DNA from: an uncultured Pelagibacteraceae bacterium
Lineage (GTDB): Bacteria > Pseudomonadota > Alphaproteobacteria > Pelagibacterales > Pelagibacteraceae
Reading direction: 5' to 3'
DNA length: 64,000 nt
Assembly: GCA_902563555.1 (NCBI GenBank)
Contig: CACEXM010000001.1
Location: 152,758-216,757, forward strand
Each line of letters opens with the position of its first letter. Position 1 is the first letter of the stretch. Positions 40,593-49,391 of this stretch are shown here, piece after piece. Under the pieces are notes generated by a model. The model saw only the letters and a list, made by a program, of their open reading frames with translations, made no database searches and was not told the origin of the DNA. A program made the position numbers and the translations under genes.

Positions 40593-42692
40593 GTGAAAAA
40601 TATTCATAAAATTCATTACATTCTATTTTTTCTAACTTTATTTTTTTCTAAAGCTATAGCGGAGCCAACCTTTGTGCAAAGCAAATCAATCGACACAGCC
40701 ACTTATTATGGACTTACATTTAATAATGATGGAACAAAAATGTATACTTTAAGAAGTGGAGGAACAACGGATGCAGTTATTGAACATATATTAACTACCG
40801 CATATGACATTTCAACGGCAACCGTAAATAATACTAAAGTAGTACATGTAAGTGGAGGTAATAACTCTCATGTACCAACACAAGTAGTGTTCAATAACGA
40901 TGGAACAAAAATGTTTATTGTTAACCATGCTGGTAGAAAGACAGTAGATTACTGGTCACTAAGTACTGCATTTGATGTTTCAACTGCTACATTTGATGGC
41001 GCATATAGTCTCGTTGGTAAAGAACAAAGAGCTAATTCAATTGCATTTAATAATGATGGTACCAGAATGTTTATTGCTGGTGTAGGAAATGACTCACAAG
41101 TACGTATTCATGAATTTTCACTAGATACAGCATTTGATCTTAGCTCAGGAGTTACTCAACTTAATACTGAAGACCTAATTTCTTTTCACAATCACATAGA
41201 TGGAGTTACTTTTAATTACGATGGTACTAAAATGTATACCATTAATGGTACAGAAGATTTGATGTCTCAGTTTAAATTAACCACACCTTATGATGTTTCT
41301 ACTTTATCTCTTGAAGGCACCTATGATGTAAGTTCTCTTACTAATAATTCAAGAGAAGTTGTGTTTAGTAATGATGGAAGTAAAATGTTTATCCTTGATG
41401 ATCTCGATAATAAAATTCATGAATTCAACCTAAGTTGTAATTGGAGCATAATCGATGGTGCATGTGATGATCCAATAACTACTTCTGATGAGGGCAAAGA
41501 TACTTTAAGCTCAATCGAGTCTCAAACTGCAACTGCTAAACAAATTGCTATTCAAGCAAGTACTCCAGTTCTTAACCGTATGTATTGGTTAAGAAGACAT
41601 AGAACAAGCGATCAATTAAGTAATCAAAACATTAAATTTAACTTTCCAAATAAAACAATAGCGTCTTTAGCAAAAGTTATTCCAATATCGGAAAAATCAA
41701 ATAATACTTTAAACAAGTTGTCTGACAGCTGGTCATTTTGGAGCGAAGGTAGTGTGAGTTTTGGTAAGACAGGCGATACATCTTCTTCATCATCTAAAAA
41801 AATTAATACCAAGGGCATTACACTTGGAATGGATAAAAAGATAAGCAAAAATAGATTATATGGTTATGCACTTAGATTTGGTAATGATGATGTTGATGTA
41901 GGCACATCTGGAACTAATTTAGATACAAAGTCTTTTAGTTTATCTGTTTATGGAACTTTTCCTCATGATGATGAAAAATTTACTGAAGGCATTCTTGGAG
42001 TAAGCACATTGAATACTGATCATCTTAGAAAAGGCGGAGGAAGCACTAGAACAGGAGAGAGAGATGGTGCACAAATATTTGGTTCACTTAACTACTTAAC
42101 AACATATAAAAAAGAGGATTTTAATATTACTCCTAATTTAAGAATTGATTTAAGCTATACAGAATTATCCAAATATAGAGAAAAAGGTCCTGCAGCCTTA
42201 GTTTACAAAGCTCAAACAATTGAAACTGGAATGATATCTGCTGGTTTTACCACAAGTGATATTTTAAATTTTGATACTTTCACTTTTAAACCAAATGGTG
42301 GATTAGAGCTTGGAGTAGATTTTAGTCCATCTTCAGATGCAACATATCGTTACTTATCGGAAACTACAGAATATACAAAATCAATTGATCAAGATTCTAA
42401 AAATTTAAGAGCAAATATTGGATTTGATTTAGTAAACGATAATGGTTTTTCTATAATGACTATTTATGAGAGAAATCAAAGTGACAATGCTCATAGCGAT
42501 ACTTTATATTTAGGATTTGGTTATATAAGAACAGATGACACCGAATATGCTATGACTTTAGATAATGACAAAGCATCTTTGAGTTATAAGAGAGATTTAA
42601 ATGGTTTTGATATAAGAATGAGTTCGAATTATAGCTTGATGAGTCAAATACCTGAGTATGGTGCAACCCTAGAAATTGTAAATACATTTTAG
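40593..42692 (+). CDS. Secreted propeller-repeat protein with C-terminal autotransporter-like beta-barrel (GTG start)
   Basis: Signal peptide ending KAIAE; five F(N/S)(N/Y)DG(T/S)(K/R)M(F/Y) repeats; C-terminal ~300 aa alternating barrel pattern ending in TLEIVNTF. Confidence 0.75.
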   Translation: MKNIHKIHYILFFLTLFFSKAIAEPTFVQSKSIDTATYYGLTFNNDGTKMYTLRSGGTTDAVIEHILTTAYDISTATVNNTKVVHVSGGNNSHVPTQVVFNNDGTKMFIVNHAGRKTVDYWSLSTAFDVSTATFDGAYSLVGKEQRANSIAFNNDGTRMFIAGVGNDSQVRIHEFSLDTAFDLSSGVTQLNTEDLISFHNHIDGVTFNYDGTKMYTINGTEDLMSQFKLTTPYDVSTLSLEGTYDVSSLTNNSREVVFSNDGSKMFILDDLDNKIHEFNLSCNWSIIDGACDDPITTSDEGKDTLSSIESQTATAKQIAIQASTPVLNRMYWLRRHRTSDQLSNQNIKFNFPNKTIASLAKVIPISEKSNNTLNKLSDSWSFWSEGSVSFGKTGDTSSSSSKKINTKGITLGMDKKISKNRLYGYALRFGNDDVDVGTSGTNLDTKSFSLSVYGTFPHDDEKFTEGILGVSTLNTDHLRKGGGSTRTGERDGAQIFGSLNYLTTYKKEDFNITPNLRIDLSYTELSKYREKGPAALVYKAQTIETGMISAGFTTSDILNFDTFTFKPNGGLELGVDFSPSSDATYRYLSETTEYTKSIDQDSKNLRANIGFDLVNDNGFSIMTIYERNQSDNAHSDTLYLGFGYIRTDDTEYAMTLDNDKASLSYKRDLNGFDIRMSSNYSLMSQIPEYGATLEIVNTF

Positions 42693-42828
42693 TAAATTCA
42701 TTAAGACTTTATAGGATAATATGGGATAACTAGAACTAGACTAGAACCTAGGGAGATAAAATAAAAAAAATTTACTTATTCATCTTGTTCAATTATAAAT
42801 ATTGGCATAAACACTCATGAAATTCATT

Positions 42829-42871
42829 AATGCCCTCGTGGTGAAATTGGTAGACACAAAGGACTTAAAAT
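42829..42871 (+). pseudogene. Truncated 5' half of tRNA-Leu(UAA)
   Basis: 43 nt identical to 44526-44568: aatgccctcgtggtgaaattggtagacacaaaggacttaaaat; ends at the 3' side of the anticodon loop. Confidence 0.97.
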
Positions 42872-42882
42872 TATCCAGTTAG

Positions 42883-44436
42883 ATGCGTAAAAACGCTATT
42901 TCAATTTTTAGTAAAGCTCCTCAATTAAAGCATCAATGGGATTTCAAAAAAAATAAGATTGATCCCTACAACACGGCATATTCCTCAAGGGAAAAAGTTT
43001 ATTGGATATGTAATATAAATTCTGAACACAGATGGAAAGCATCTATTAAAAATAGAGTTATAACTTTTATAAGAAAACCTAACGCAAAATATAACGTTGG
43101 TTGTCCATGGTGTTCAAAAGTAAATGCATATCCAACAAACTTTTATAATTTAAAAGTACATCTTGAAAATATTGGTAAAAAACATCTAATAAAATATTGG
43201 TCAAAAAAAAATACTGTTAAAATTACGGAAGTAACTCACGCAGAGAAAAAACCAAGAATTTGGAAATGTATAAATTGCTTAACTGAAATTACTGTTCAGT
43301 CGAAAGAATTTATTAGAGATGGAAGAAGAGCAAGAGTCTATTGTTCTAAATGTGGACCAGCAATAAGAGGGGAAAGCTATACGAAAGGCCAAATAGATAG
43401 ATTTGGATCAATTAAGGATATTAATCCAGATATTGTTAAATTTTGGAATTACGAATTAAATAAAAAAAAACCAGAAGATTATCCAAGATATTCTCATGAC
43501 AAAGTATGGTTTAAATGTAATTTTGGACATGTTTTTAAATCTATTATTTACAATCAAGTTAAAAGCTTTGGTTGCCCAAAATGTTATTCAATGGGATCAC
43601 AACCAGAAGCAAGAGTCTATTCAGAACTAAAACCAATTTACAAAAAAGGTTTAGAGTGGCACAAAAGAATTAATAATAAAGAGATGGATATATATATAGA
43701 CCAGCATAAAATTGGAATTGAATTAGATGGTTACCCTTGGCATTTAAAGAAATTAAAAAAAGATTTGAAAAAGTCTGCAGTGTTTAATGATATGGGGATA
43801 AAGATAATAAGAGTAAGAGATCCAAAATTACCAAAAATTGCTAATAATACAATAGTTTCTAATTTAAGCGATTATAGGTTCAGTGATTTTAGAAAATTAG
43901 TATCTTTAATTTTTAAAATTACAAAAGATGAAAAACTTAAAAAAATTCTTAAAGCTAAAAAATTTTCACGAGAAAAAAGTTATAAGAAGATCATATCAGA
44001 ACTCCCTAAGCCACCATTTGAAAAAAGATTAAGTTACCTTGATAAAATAATTTCATCTGAATTTGATTTACAAAAAAACTTTCCTTTAACACCTGATCAT
44101 TTTTCAATTGGAAGCTCAAAATTTGTTTGGTGGAAATGTAAAAAAAATCACAGTTATAAAGCAAGAATTTATGAGAGAACTCGTGGGGGAATACAAAAGG
44201 GAACAGGATGTCCTTATTGCTCAGGAAGATATGCAGATGATAAAAATAATTTATATATAGTCCATCCTGATTTAAGAAAATATTTTGATATTAAGTTGAA
44301 TAAAATTTCCTCTAAATCTCTTACTCCCTATAGTGAAAAGATTGTAAATTGGTCATGCTCAAAGGGTCATAAGTGGAAAATGTCAGTAAAAAAAATGGCG
44401 TACAGAAAGATAAAATGTTTACCTTGTGGTGTATAA
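42883..44436 (+). CDS. Multi-zinc-ribbon protein with Vsr/PD-(D/E)XK-like endonuclease domain
   Basis: Five W-x-C..H / C-x2-C zinc-ribbon repeats (DUF4379-like); central ARVYSELKPIY...EMDIYIDQHKIGIELDGYPWHLKKLKKDLKKSAVFNDMGIKIIRVRD matches a Vsr-like nuclease core. Confidence 0.8.
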   Translation: MRKNAISIFSKAPQLKHQWDFKKNKIDPYNTAYSSREKVYWICNINSEHRWKASIKNRVITFIRKPNAKYNVGCPWCSKVNAYPTNFYNLKVHLENIGKKHLIKYWSKKNTVKITEVTHAEKKPRIWKCINCLTEITVQSKEFIRDGRRARVYCSKCGPAIRGESYTKGQIDRFGSIKDINPDIVKFWNYELNKKKPEDYPRYSHDKVWFKCNFGHVFKSIIYNQVKSFGCPKCYSMGSQPEARVYSELKPIYKKGLEWHKRINNKEMDIYIDQHKIGIELDGYPWHLKKLKKDLKKSAVFNDMGIKIIRVRDPKLPKIANNTIVSNLSDYRFSDFRKLVSLIFKITKDEKLKKILKAKKFSREKSYKKIISELPKPPFEKRLSYLDKIISSEFDLQKNFPLTPDHFSIGSSKFVWWKCKKNHSYKARIYERTRGGIQKGTGCPYCSGRYADDKNNLYIVHPDLRKYFDIKLNKISSKSLTPYSEKIVNWSCSKGHKWKMSVKKMAYRKIKCLPCGV

Positions 44437-44528
44437 GGTTAGACACCAGTTATACACCGATAATTCTTGAACAAGATAAATGCATTGTGTTAAAACAAAA
44501 CAAAGATATAACAATGACTTTCAACAAT

Positions 44529-44614
44529 GCCCTCGTGGTGAAATTGGTAGACACAAAGGACTTAAAATCCTTGCCGCTTGCGGAGTGCCAGTTCGAGTCT
44601 GGCCGAGGGCACCA
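44529..44614 (+). tRNA. tRNA-Leu (UAA)
   Basis: Acceptor gccctcg/cgagggc, anticodon arm aagga-cttaaaa-tcctt, T arm ggttcgaatc-like (gttcgagtc), encoded CCA. Confidence 0.95.
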
Positions 44615-44619
44615 TTAGG

Positions 44620-45390
44620 ATGAATAAAATACAAATAATTTCAGATAAAAACGTTAAATCTTCAAAAATAAAAAAATCTTTACTTAAAATATTAAAAAAA
44701 AAAGAAATAAAAAAAACAAATTTAGTTGTTGTTATTGGTGGGGACGGTTTCATGCTTCAAACATTAAAAAAAAATAGAAAATCCAAAAAAAATTTTTATG
44801 GAATAAATTCTGGAAATTATGGTTTTCTAATGAATAAGTTTTCAACAAAAAATTTAATCAGAAATTTATTAAATGCAAAAATGCTTTCAATATCTCCATT
44901 AGAAATGACAGTCATTAATAGTACTAATAATTTTAAAAAATATATCGCAATCAATGAAGTCTCTATACTAAGGCAAAGCAGACAAGCGGCATCACTTTCC
45001 ATTAAATCTGGCTCAAAACAATTAATTAAAAAATTGGTCTCAGATGGAGTGCTTGTTTCAACACCAGCTGGTAGCACAGCTTATAATCTTTCAGTTCATG
45101 GACCTATACTTAATTTAAATTCAAGAAAATTATCAATTTCACCAATAAGCCCTTTTAGACCAAGAAGGTGGAAAGGCAAAATTGTTAGTGATAATTCCAA
45201 AATAATAATTAAAAATTTAAATCCAAAAAAAAGACCAATTAGTTCTGTAGCTGACAATATTGAAGTTAGAAATGCAAAAAAAATTATAATAAAAACAAAT
45301 AAAAAGATTAAATTTAATCTTCTTTATGATCATAATAGAAGCCTACAAAATAAAATTAAAATTGAACAATTAAGAAAAGAAACTACTTAA
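44620..45390 (+). CDS. nadK: NAD kinase
   Basis: VVVIGGDGFMLQTL, YGINSGNYGFLMN, DGVLVSTPAGSTAYNLSVHGPIL; start at MNKIQIIS after the tRNA. Confidence 0.93.
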   Translation: MNKIQIISDKNVKSSKIKKSLLKILKKKEIKKTNLVVVIGGDGFMLQTLKKNRKSKKNFYGINSGNYGFLMNKFSTKNLIRNLLNAKMLSISPLEMTVINSTNNFKKYIAINEVSILRQSRQAASLSIKSGSKQLIKKLVSDGVLVSTPAGSTAYNLSVHGPILNLNSRKLSISPISPFRPRRWKGKIVSDNSKIIIKNLNPKKRPISSVADNIEVRNAKKIIIKTNKKIKFNLLYDHNRSLQNKIKIEQLRKETT

Positions 45391-45395
45391 ATTAA

Positions 45396-46601
45396 TTGTT
45401 TAATATGAATAAAGAAATTATCTTATTTTATTATCCTAACAGAAAATTTTTTATAAGCAAAGTAGTAGAGAATAAATTAAATGAAAAATATTCTAAAATT
45501 ATTCTTTTTAAAAATTTGTATAAAAGTAACTTTTTAAATTTTAAGTATAATAAAAAAAAATTGAACATGATTAGAGATAATTATAAAAAAAAGGGAATTA
45601 ATTTAGATATAAAAAGAATTTATGAAATAAATTATTTCTTACAAAAAATTAGACTAAAAAGTAAAAAAAATAAAATTTTTGTATCACCCTATTTTATTAG
45701 TGCTGTTGTTTTAGAGGATGAATTCATTTTTTATGAAATTTCAAAGATTTATAAAATGCAATTTATAAGACCAGAGATATCTTTTATTAAAAATAGATAT
45801 ATATTAGCAAAAAATTTATTAAAGCAACCCTTTCCATTAAAAAAGAAAACAAATTTTTCAATTAAAAATTATAAAAAATTTAAGATTAATTACATCAATT
45901 CAATTGAAACTTTTTCAGCTGGTAAAATCAAAAATAAGTTAAATGCTTATTTTTTTAAAGTCTTGGTAAAAATGTTAAGTTTTTTCTTTGGTTTTAAATT
46001 CAACACTAAACCTAATAAATATGCCTTGGTTATTCTAAATAATGATGAGAAATTAAATTTATTAGCAGATACTACCAAATTAAAGTATTTTATAAATAAT
46101 TATCTATCTAATTCTAATTCTGAATTAGTTTTTTTAATTCATCCTCGTACTAATCCATTAATGTTTTTTTTAAGAAAATTTAAAAATGAAAAATATCTTT
46201 TTAATAATAATAAAATTCAATTTATTCATCAACCAAAAAATTTAGTAAGTATTATTCAAGACAGTCAATTTACTATTCACCTCTCATCAAGCCTTAGTGC
46301 ACAAACAATACTTTTTAACAAAAAAGTTTTATGTGTAGGTAAAAATATTATTTATATACATAAGGTAAATAATATAGTCTCAGATCTAGGAAAAAAATAT
46401 TATAATTTTTTAAAAAAAAAAATTAACGAAAATGATATTATTAAAATCGATAAATTTTTAATTAATTATTTATCCAATAGTATTGATATTAACACAAAAT
46501 TAAAACTTTACACTAAAACAAAAGATTACATGCCGAGTAATTTAAAAAGTGTTAGAAGAAATGATTTAAAGATTATTCATAGTTTATTAAATGCAATTTA
46601 A
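45396..46601 (+). CDS. Hypothetical protein, possible surface-polysaccharide glycosyltransferase-like
   Basis: 401 aa, K/N/I/F-rich; ELVFLIHPRTNP and IIQDSQFTIHLSSSLSAQTILFNKKVLCVG are reminiscent of GT-B/capsule proteins; weak. Confidence 0.5.
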   Translation: MFNMNKEIILFYYPNRKFFISKVVENKLNEKYSKIILFKNLYKSNFLNFKYNKKKLNMIRDNYKKKGINLDIKRIYEINYFLQKIRLKSKKNKIFVSPYFISAVVLEDEFIFYEISKIYKMQFIRPEISFIKNRYILAKNLLKQPFPLKKKTNFSIKNYKKFKINYINSIETFSAGKIKNKLNAYFFKVLVKMLSFFFGFKFNTKPNKYALVILNNDEKLNLLADTTKLKYFINNYLSNSNSELVFLIHPRTNPLMFFLRKFKNEKYLFNNNKIQFIHQPKNLVSIIQDSQFTIHLSSSLSAQTILFNKKVLCVGKNIIYIHKVNNIVSDLGKKYYNFLKKKINENDIIKIDKFLINYLSNSIDINTKLKLYTKTKDYMPSNLKSVRRNDLKIIHSLLNAI

Positions 46602-46677
46602 AATTAAAAAAAAATAAGATAAATAAGTATTATCGATGTTAATAAGTCAAAAAATTAACGTTGATTTTATTGAGTGA

Positions 46678-46753
46678 TGGTGCCCCCGCACGGATTCGAA
46701 CCGCGGACCTATTGATTACAAATCAATTGCTCTACCAGCTGAGCTACAAGGGC
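46678..46753 (-). tRNA. tRNA-Thr (UGU)
   Basis: Reverse complement gcccttgtagctcagctggtagagcaattgatttgtaatcaataggtccgcggttcgaatccgtgcgggggcacca; anticodon TGT. Confidence 0.95.
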
Positions 46754-46786
46754 ATGCGCAATAATTATTAATAATTCTTTAATTAA

Positions 46787-47530
46787 TCAACTCTTTTTTT
46801 TTAAATAACTTAAGTGATGAAACACAATGGCAGCACTATTTGAGATATTTAAGCTTTCAACCTTACTATCAATGTTTATCTTTACTAAGAAATCTGCATA
46901 TTTTGATGTGTGTTGGTGCATACCAAATCCCTCGGAACCAAATAAAAGAATATTGTTTCCTTTCCAATCTATTTTTGTGAAATCTTTATCACCATTACCA
47001 TCAAAACCATAAACCCAAAAGTTTTTATCTTTAAGATTTTTTAAAGTAGAATTAATGTTAGATACCTCAAAAATATTTATATATTCAATTGCTCCACTTG
47101 AAGCTTTATACATAAGTTTACTTTCATTTGGATAATGTCTTTCCTTAATAATAATTCCATCTATATTAAAGGATGCTGCACTTCTAATTAAAGCACCAAT
47201 ATTTCTTGGATCTGTTACCCCATCTAAACAAACTAAAGTGATATTGTTTTTTTTTTTTATAAATTCCTTTAGAATTGGTTTTTCTAAGTGTTCTATTTCA
47301 GCAACATATCCTTGATGTAATAAATTCTCTTTGGTGCTATATTTGTCTAATTCTTTTTTAGTTTTAAAATAAACCTTTACTTCATTTAAAAGGTTTTTGT
47401 TTGGGCTTTTTCTATGTATATTTTTTTTACTTTCCTCTGTTAAAAAAACCTTCAGTACCTTTCTTTTTGGATTTTTGAGAGCCTCGATAACAGCGTGTTG
47501 CCCAACAATGAAAAATGATGATTTATTCAT
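46787..47530 (-). CDS. 23S rRNA 2'-O-methyltransferase, TrmH/RlmB family
   Basis: VGQHAVIEALKNPKRKV, LDGVTDPRNIGALIRSAASFNIDGII, LFGSEGFGMH, LNISNSAAIVFH. Confidence 0.92.
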   Translation of the reverse strand: MNKSSFFIVGQHAVIEALKNPKRKVLKVFLTEESKKNIHRKSPNKNLLNEVKVYFKTKKELDKYSTKENLLHQGYVAEIEHLEKPILKEFIKKKNNITLVCLDGVTDPRNIGALIRSAASFNIDGIIIKERHYPNESKLMYKASSGAIEYINIFEVSNINSTLKNLKDKNFWVYGFDGNGDKDFTKIDWKGNNILLFGSEGFGMHQHTSKYADFLVKINIDSKVESLNISNSAAIVFHHLSYLKKKS

Positions 47531-47660
47531 AAATAATCCTATGTTTTACACGTTTTTTTGAATATTTTCCTATTAAATCACGTGTTGCATTTGGACAAAT
47601 AAAATATATAAAACGCATGTTGTTTAAAGCTTTATTGAACAAGGGGACACTTCCCCTAAG

Positions 47661-47746
47661 GGAGGGGTTCCAGAGCGGTCAAATGGGGCGGGCTGTAAAC
47701 CCGTTGACTTCGGTCTTCGAAAGTTCGAATCTTTCCCCCTCCACCA
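47661..47746 (+). tRNA. tRNA-Tyr (GUA)
   Basis: ggagggg/cccctcc acceptor, anticodon GTA in ctgtaaa, long variable arm, CCA end. Confidence 0.95.
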
Positions 47747-47791
47747 TTCAATATATTTTAAACAATACTGGAGTGTTACTCTTGGGGTTGT

Positions 47792-47865
47792 GCGGGTGTA
47801 GTTCAATGGTAGAACGCTAGCCTTCCAAGCTGGATGTAAGGGTTCGATTCCCTTTACCCGCTCCA
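47792..47865 (+). tRNA. tRNA-Gly (UCC)
   Basis: gcgggtgtagttcaatggtagaacgctagccttccaagctggatgtaagggttcgattccctttacccgctcca. Confidence 0.95.
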
Positions 47866-47910
47866 AGATAAATATAGTTTATTAAAAAATAAAAGTGAGG
47901 AAAAAAAGTA

Positions 47911-49101
47911 ATGTCAAAAGAAAAATTTGTAAGAAATAAACCGCATTGTAACATTGGAACAATCGGACACGTCGATCATGGTAAAACAACTTTAACAGCT
48001 GCAATCACCAAAGTTTTATCTGAAACTGGTGGAGCCCAGGCTGTTGCTTATGATCAAATTGATAAAGCTCCAGAAGAAAAAGAAAGAGGAATTACAATTT
48101 CAACTGCACACGTTGAATACGAGACTGAAAAAAGACACTACGCACACGTAGACTGTCCAGGTCACGCTGACTATGTAAAAAACATGATCACGGGTGCAGC
48201 TCAAATGGATGGAGCAATTTTAGTTGTTAATGCTGCTGACGGTCCTATGCCACAAACTAGGGAGCATATTCTTTTAGCAAGACAGGTTGGAGTTCCTGCA
48301 ATAGTTGTTTATTTGAATAAAGTTGATCAAGTGGATGACAAAGAAATGATTGACCTTGTCGAAGAAGAAATTAGAGAATTATTAACTTCATACAAATTTC
48401 CAGGAGATAAAACACCCATAGCTAAAGGTTCTGCTCTTGCAGCTGTTGAGGGAAGAGATGAAGAAATAGGGAAAAAATCAATTATGGAATTAATGAAGAA
48501 TGTCGATGAGTTTATTCCACAACCTGATAGACCAAAAGACAAAGATTTTTTGATGCCTGTAGAAGATGTTTTTTCAATTTCAGGAAGAGGTACAGTTGCA
48601 ACTGGAAGAGTTGAATCAGGTGTACTTAAAACTGGTGATGAGCTTGAGATAGTCGGTATTAGAGAAACAAAAAAATCAGTCTGCACTGGTGTTGAAATGT
48701 TTAGAAAACTTTTAGATTCTGGTGAGGCAGGAGATAACGTTGGAGTGCTTTTAAGAGGTGTGGAAAGAACTGATATTGAAAGAGGACAAGTCCTTTGTAA
48801 ACCAGGTTCTGTCACTCCACATACTAAATTTGAAGCACAAGCTTATGTTCTAAAAAAAGAAGAGGGAGGTAGACATACTCCTTTTTTCACGAAATATAGA
48901 CCTCAGTTTTATTTTAGAACAACCGATGTAACAGGAGAAGTTGAATTACCTGCCGGTACAGAAATGGTGATGCCAGGTGATGACGCTAAGTTTACAGTAA
49001 AATTAATTACTCCAATCGCAATGTCAGAGAAATTAAACTTTGCTATTCGAGAAGGAGGAAGAACTGTAGGAGCTGGAGTAGTAACTAAAATTATAGAGTA
49101 A
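47911..49101 (+). CDS. tuf: Elongation factor Tu
   Basis: [29 protein letters not shown]; full length 396 aa. Confidence 0.99.
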   Translation: MSKEKFVRNKPHCNIGTIGHVDHGKTTLTAAITKVLSETGGAQAVAYDQIDKAPEEKERGITISTAHVEYETEKRHYAHVDCPGHADYVKNMITGAAQMDGAILVVNAADGPMPQTREHILLARQVGVPAIVVYLNKVDQVDDKEMIDLVEEEIRELLTSYKFPGDKTPIAKGSALAAVEGRDEEIGKKSIMELMKNVDEFIPQPDRPKDKDFLMPVEDVFSISGRGTVATGRVESGVLKTGDELEIVGIRETKKSVCTGVEMFRKLLDSGEAGDNVGVLLRGVERTDIERGQVLCKPGSVTPHTKFEAQAYVLKKEEGGRHTPFFTKYRPQFYFRTTDVTGEVELPAGTEMVMPGDDAKFTVKLITPIAMSEKLNFAIREGGRTVGAGVVTKIIE

Positions 49102-49110
49102 ACACTAAAT

Positions 49111-49186
49111 AGGAGTGTAGCTCAATTGGTAGAGCGCCGGTCTCCAAAACCGGAGGCTGAGGGTTCGAGTCCCTCCGCTCCTGCCA
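49111..49186 (+). tRNA. tRNA-Trp (CCA)
   Basis: aggagtgtagctcaattggtagagcgccggtctccaaaaccggaggctgagggttcgagtccctccgctcctgcca. Confidence 0.95.
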
Positions 49187-49199
49187 ATACTTAAAAAAA

Positions 49200-49391
49200 A
49201 TGAGAAACCCGATTAAATTTATACAAGAAGTTAAACAAGAGGCGTTTAAAGTATCTTGGCCGACTGGAAAAGAGACTTTACAAGGTGCTTTGATGGTTAC
49301 TCTCATGGCGATAGCAATGTCTTTATTTTTTCTCTTATTAGATCAAGTTCTCAAATTTTTTTTAGATTTATTACTTAAGGTGAGTATTTAA
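49200..49391 (+). CDS. secE: Preprotein translocase SecE
   Basis: FIQEVKQEAFKVSWPTGKETL plus single TM; tuf-trpT-secE-nusG order. Confidence 0.93.
   Translation: MRNPIKFIQEVKQEAFKVSWPTGKETLQGALMVTLMAIAMSLFFLLLDQVLKFFLDLLLKVSI

Noticed and set aside
42693-42828. Short repeats (aaattcattaa twice; ctagaactagactagaacctag) upstream of the truncated tRNA
   Set aside because: Too short and low-complexity to call as element ends without comparative data.
42829-44614. Group I intron in tRNA-Leu(UAA)
   Set aside because: Introns split one tRNA into 5' and 3' exons; here the downstream copy is a complete tRNA and the upstream copy has no matching 3' half, so this is duplication, not an intron.
44373-44618. 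81-aa ORF spanning the end of the nuclease gene and the tRNA-Leu
   Set aside because: Overlaps a functional tRNA and the nuclease C-terminus in another frame; no protein-like features.
47617-47866. ORFs over the tRNA-Tyr/tRNA-Gly cluster (47617-47820 and antisense 47624-47866)
   Set aside because: They lie across two canonical tRNA genes; the antisense translation contains the spurious WWRGKDSNFRRP-type sequence often seen when tRNAs are translated.
48327-48815. Antisense ORF inside tuf, and similar antisense ORFs in rplA, rpoB, fusA, cimA, purL and malF-type genes
   Set aside because: Each is fully contained opposite a strongly conserved gene and reflects codon bias; no independent support.
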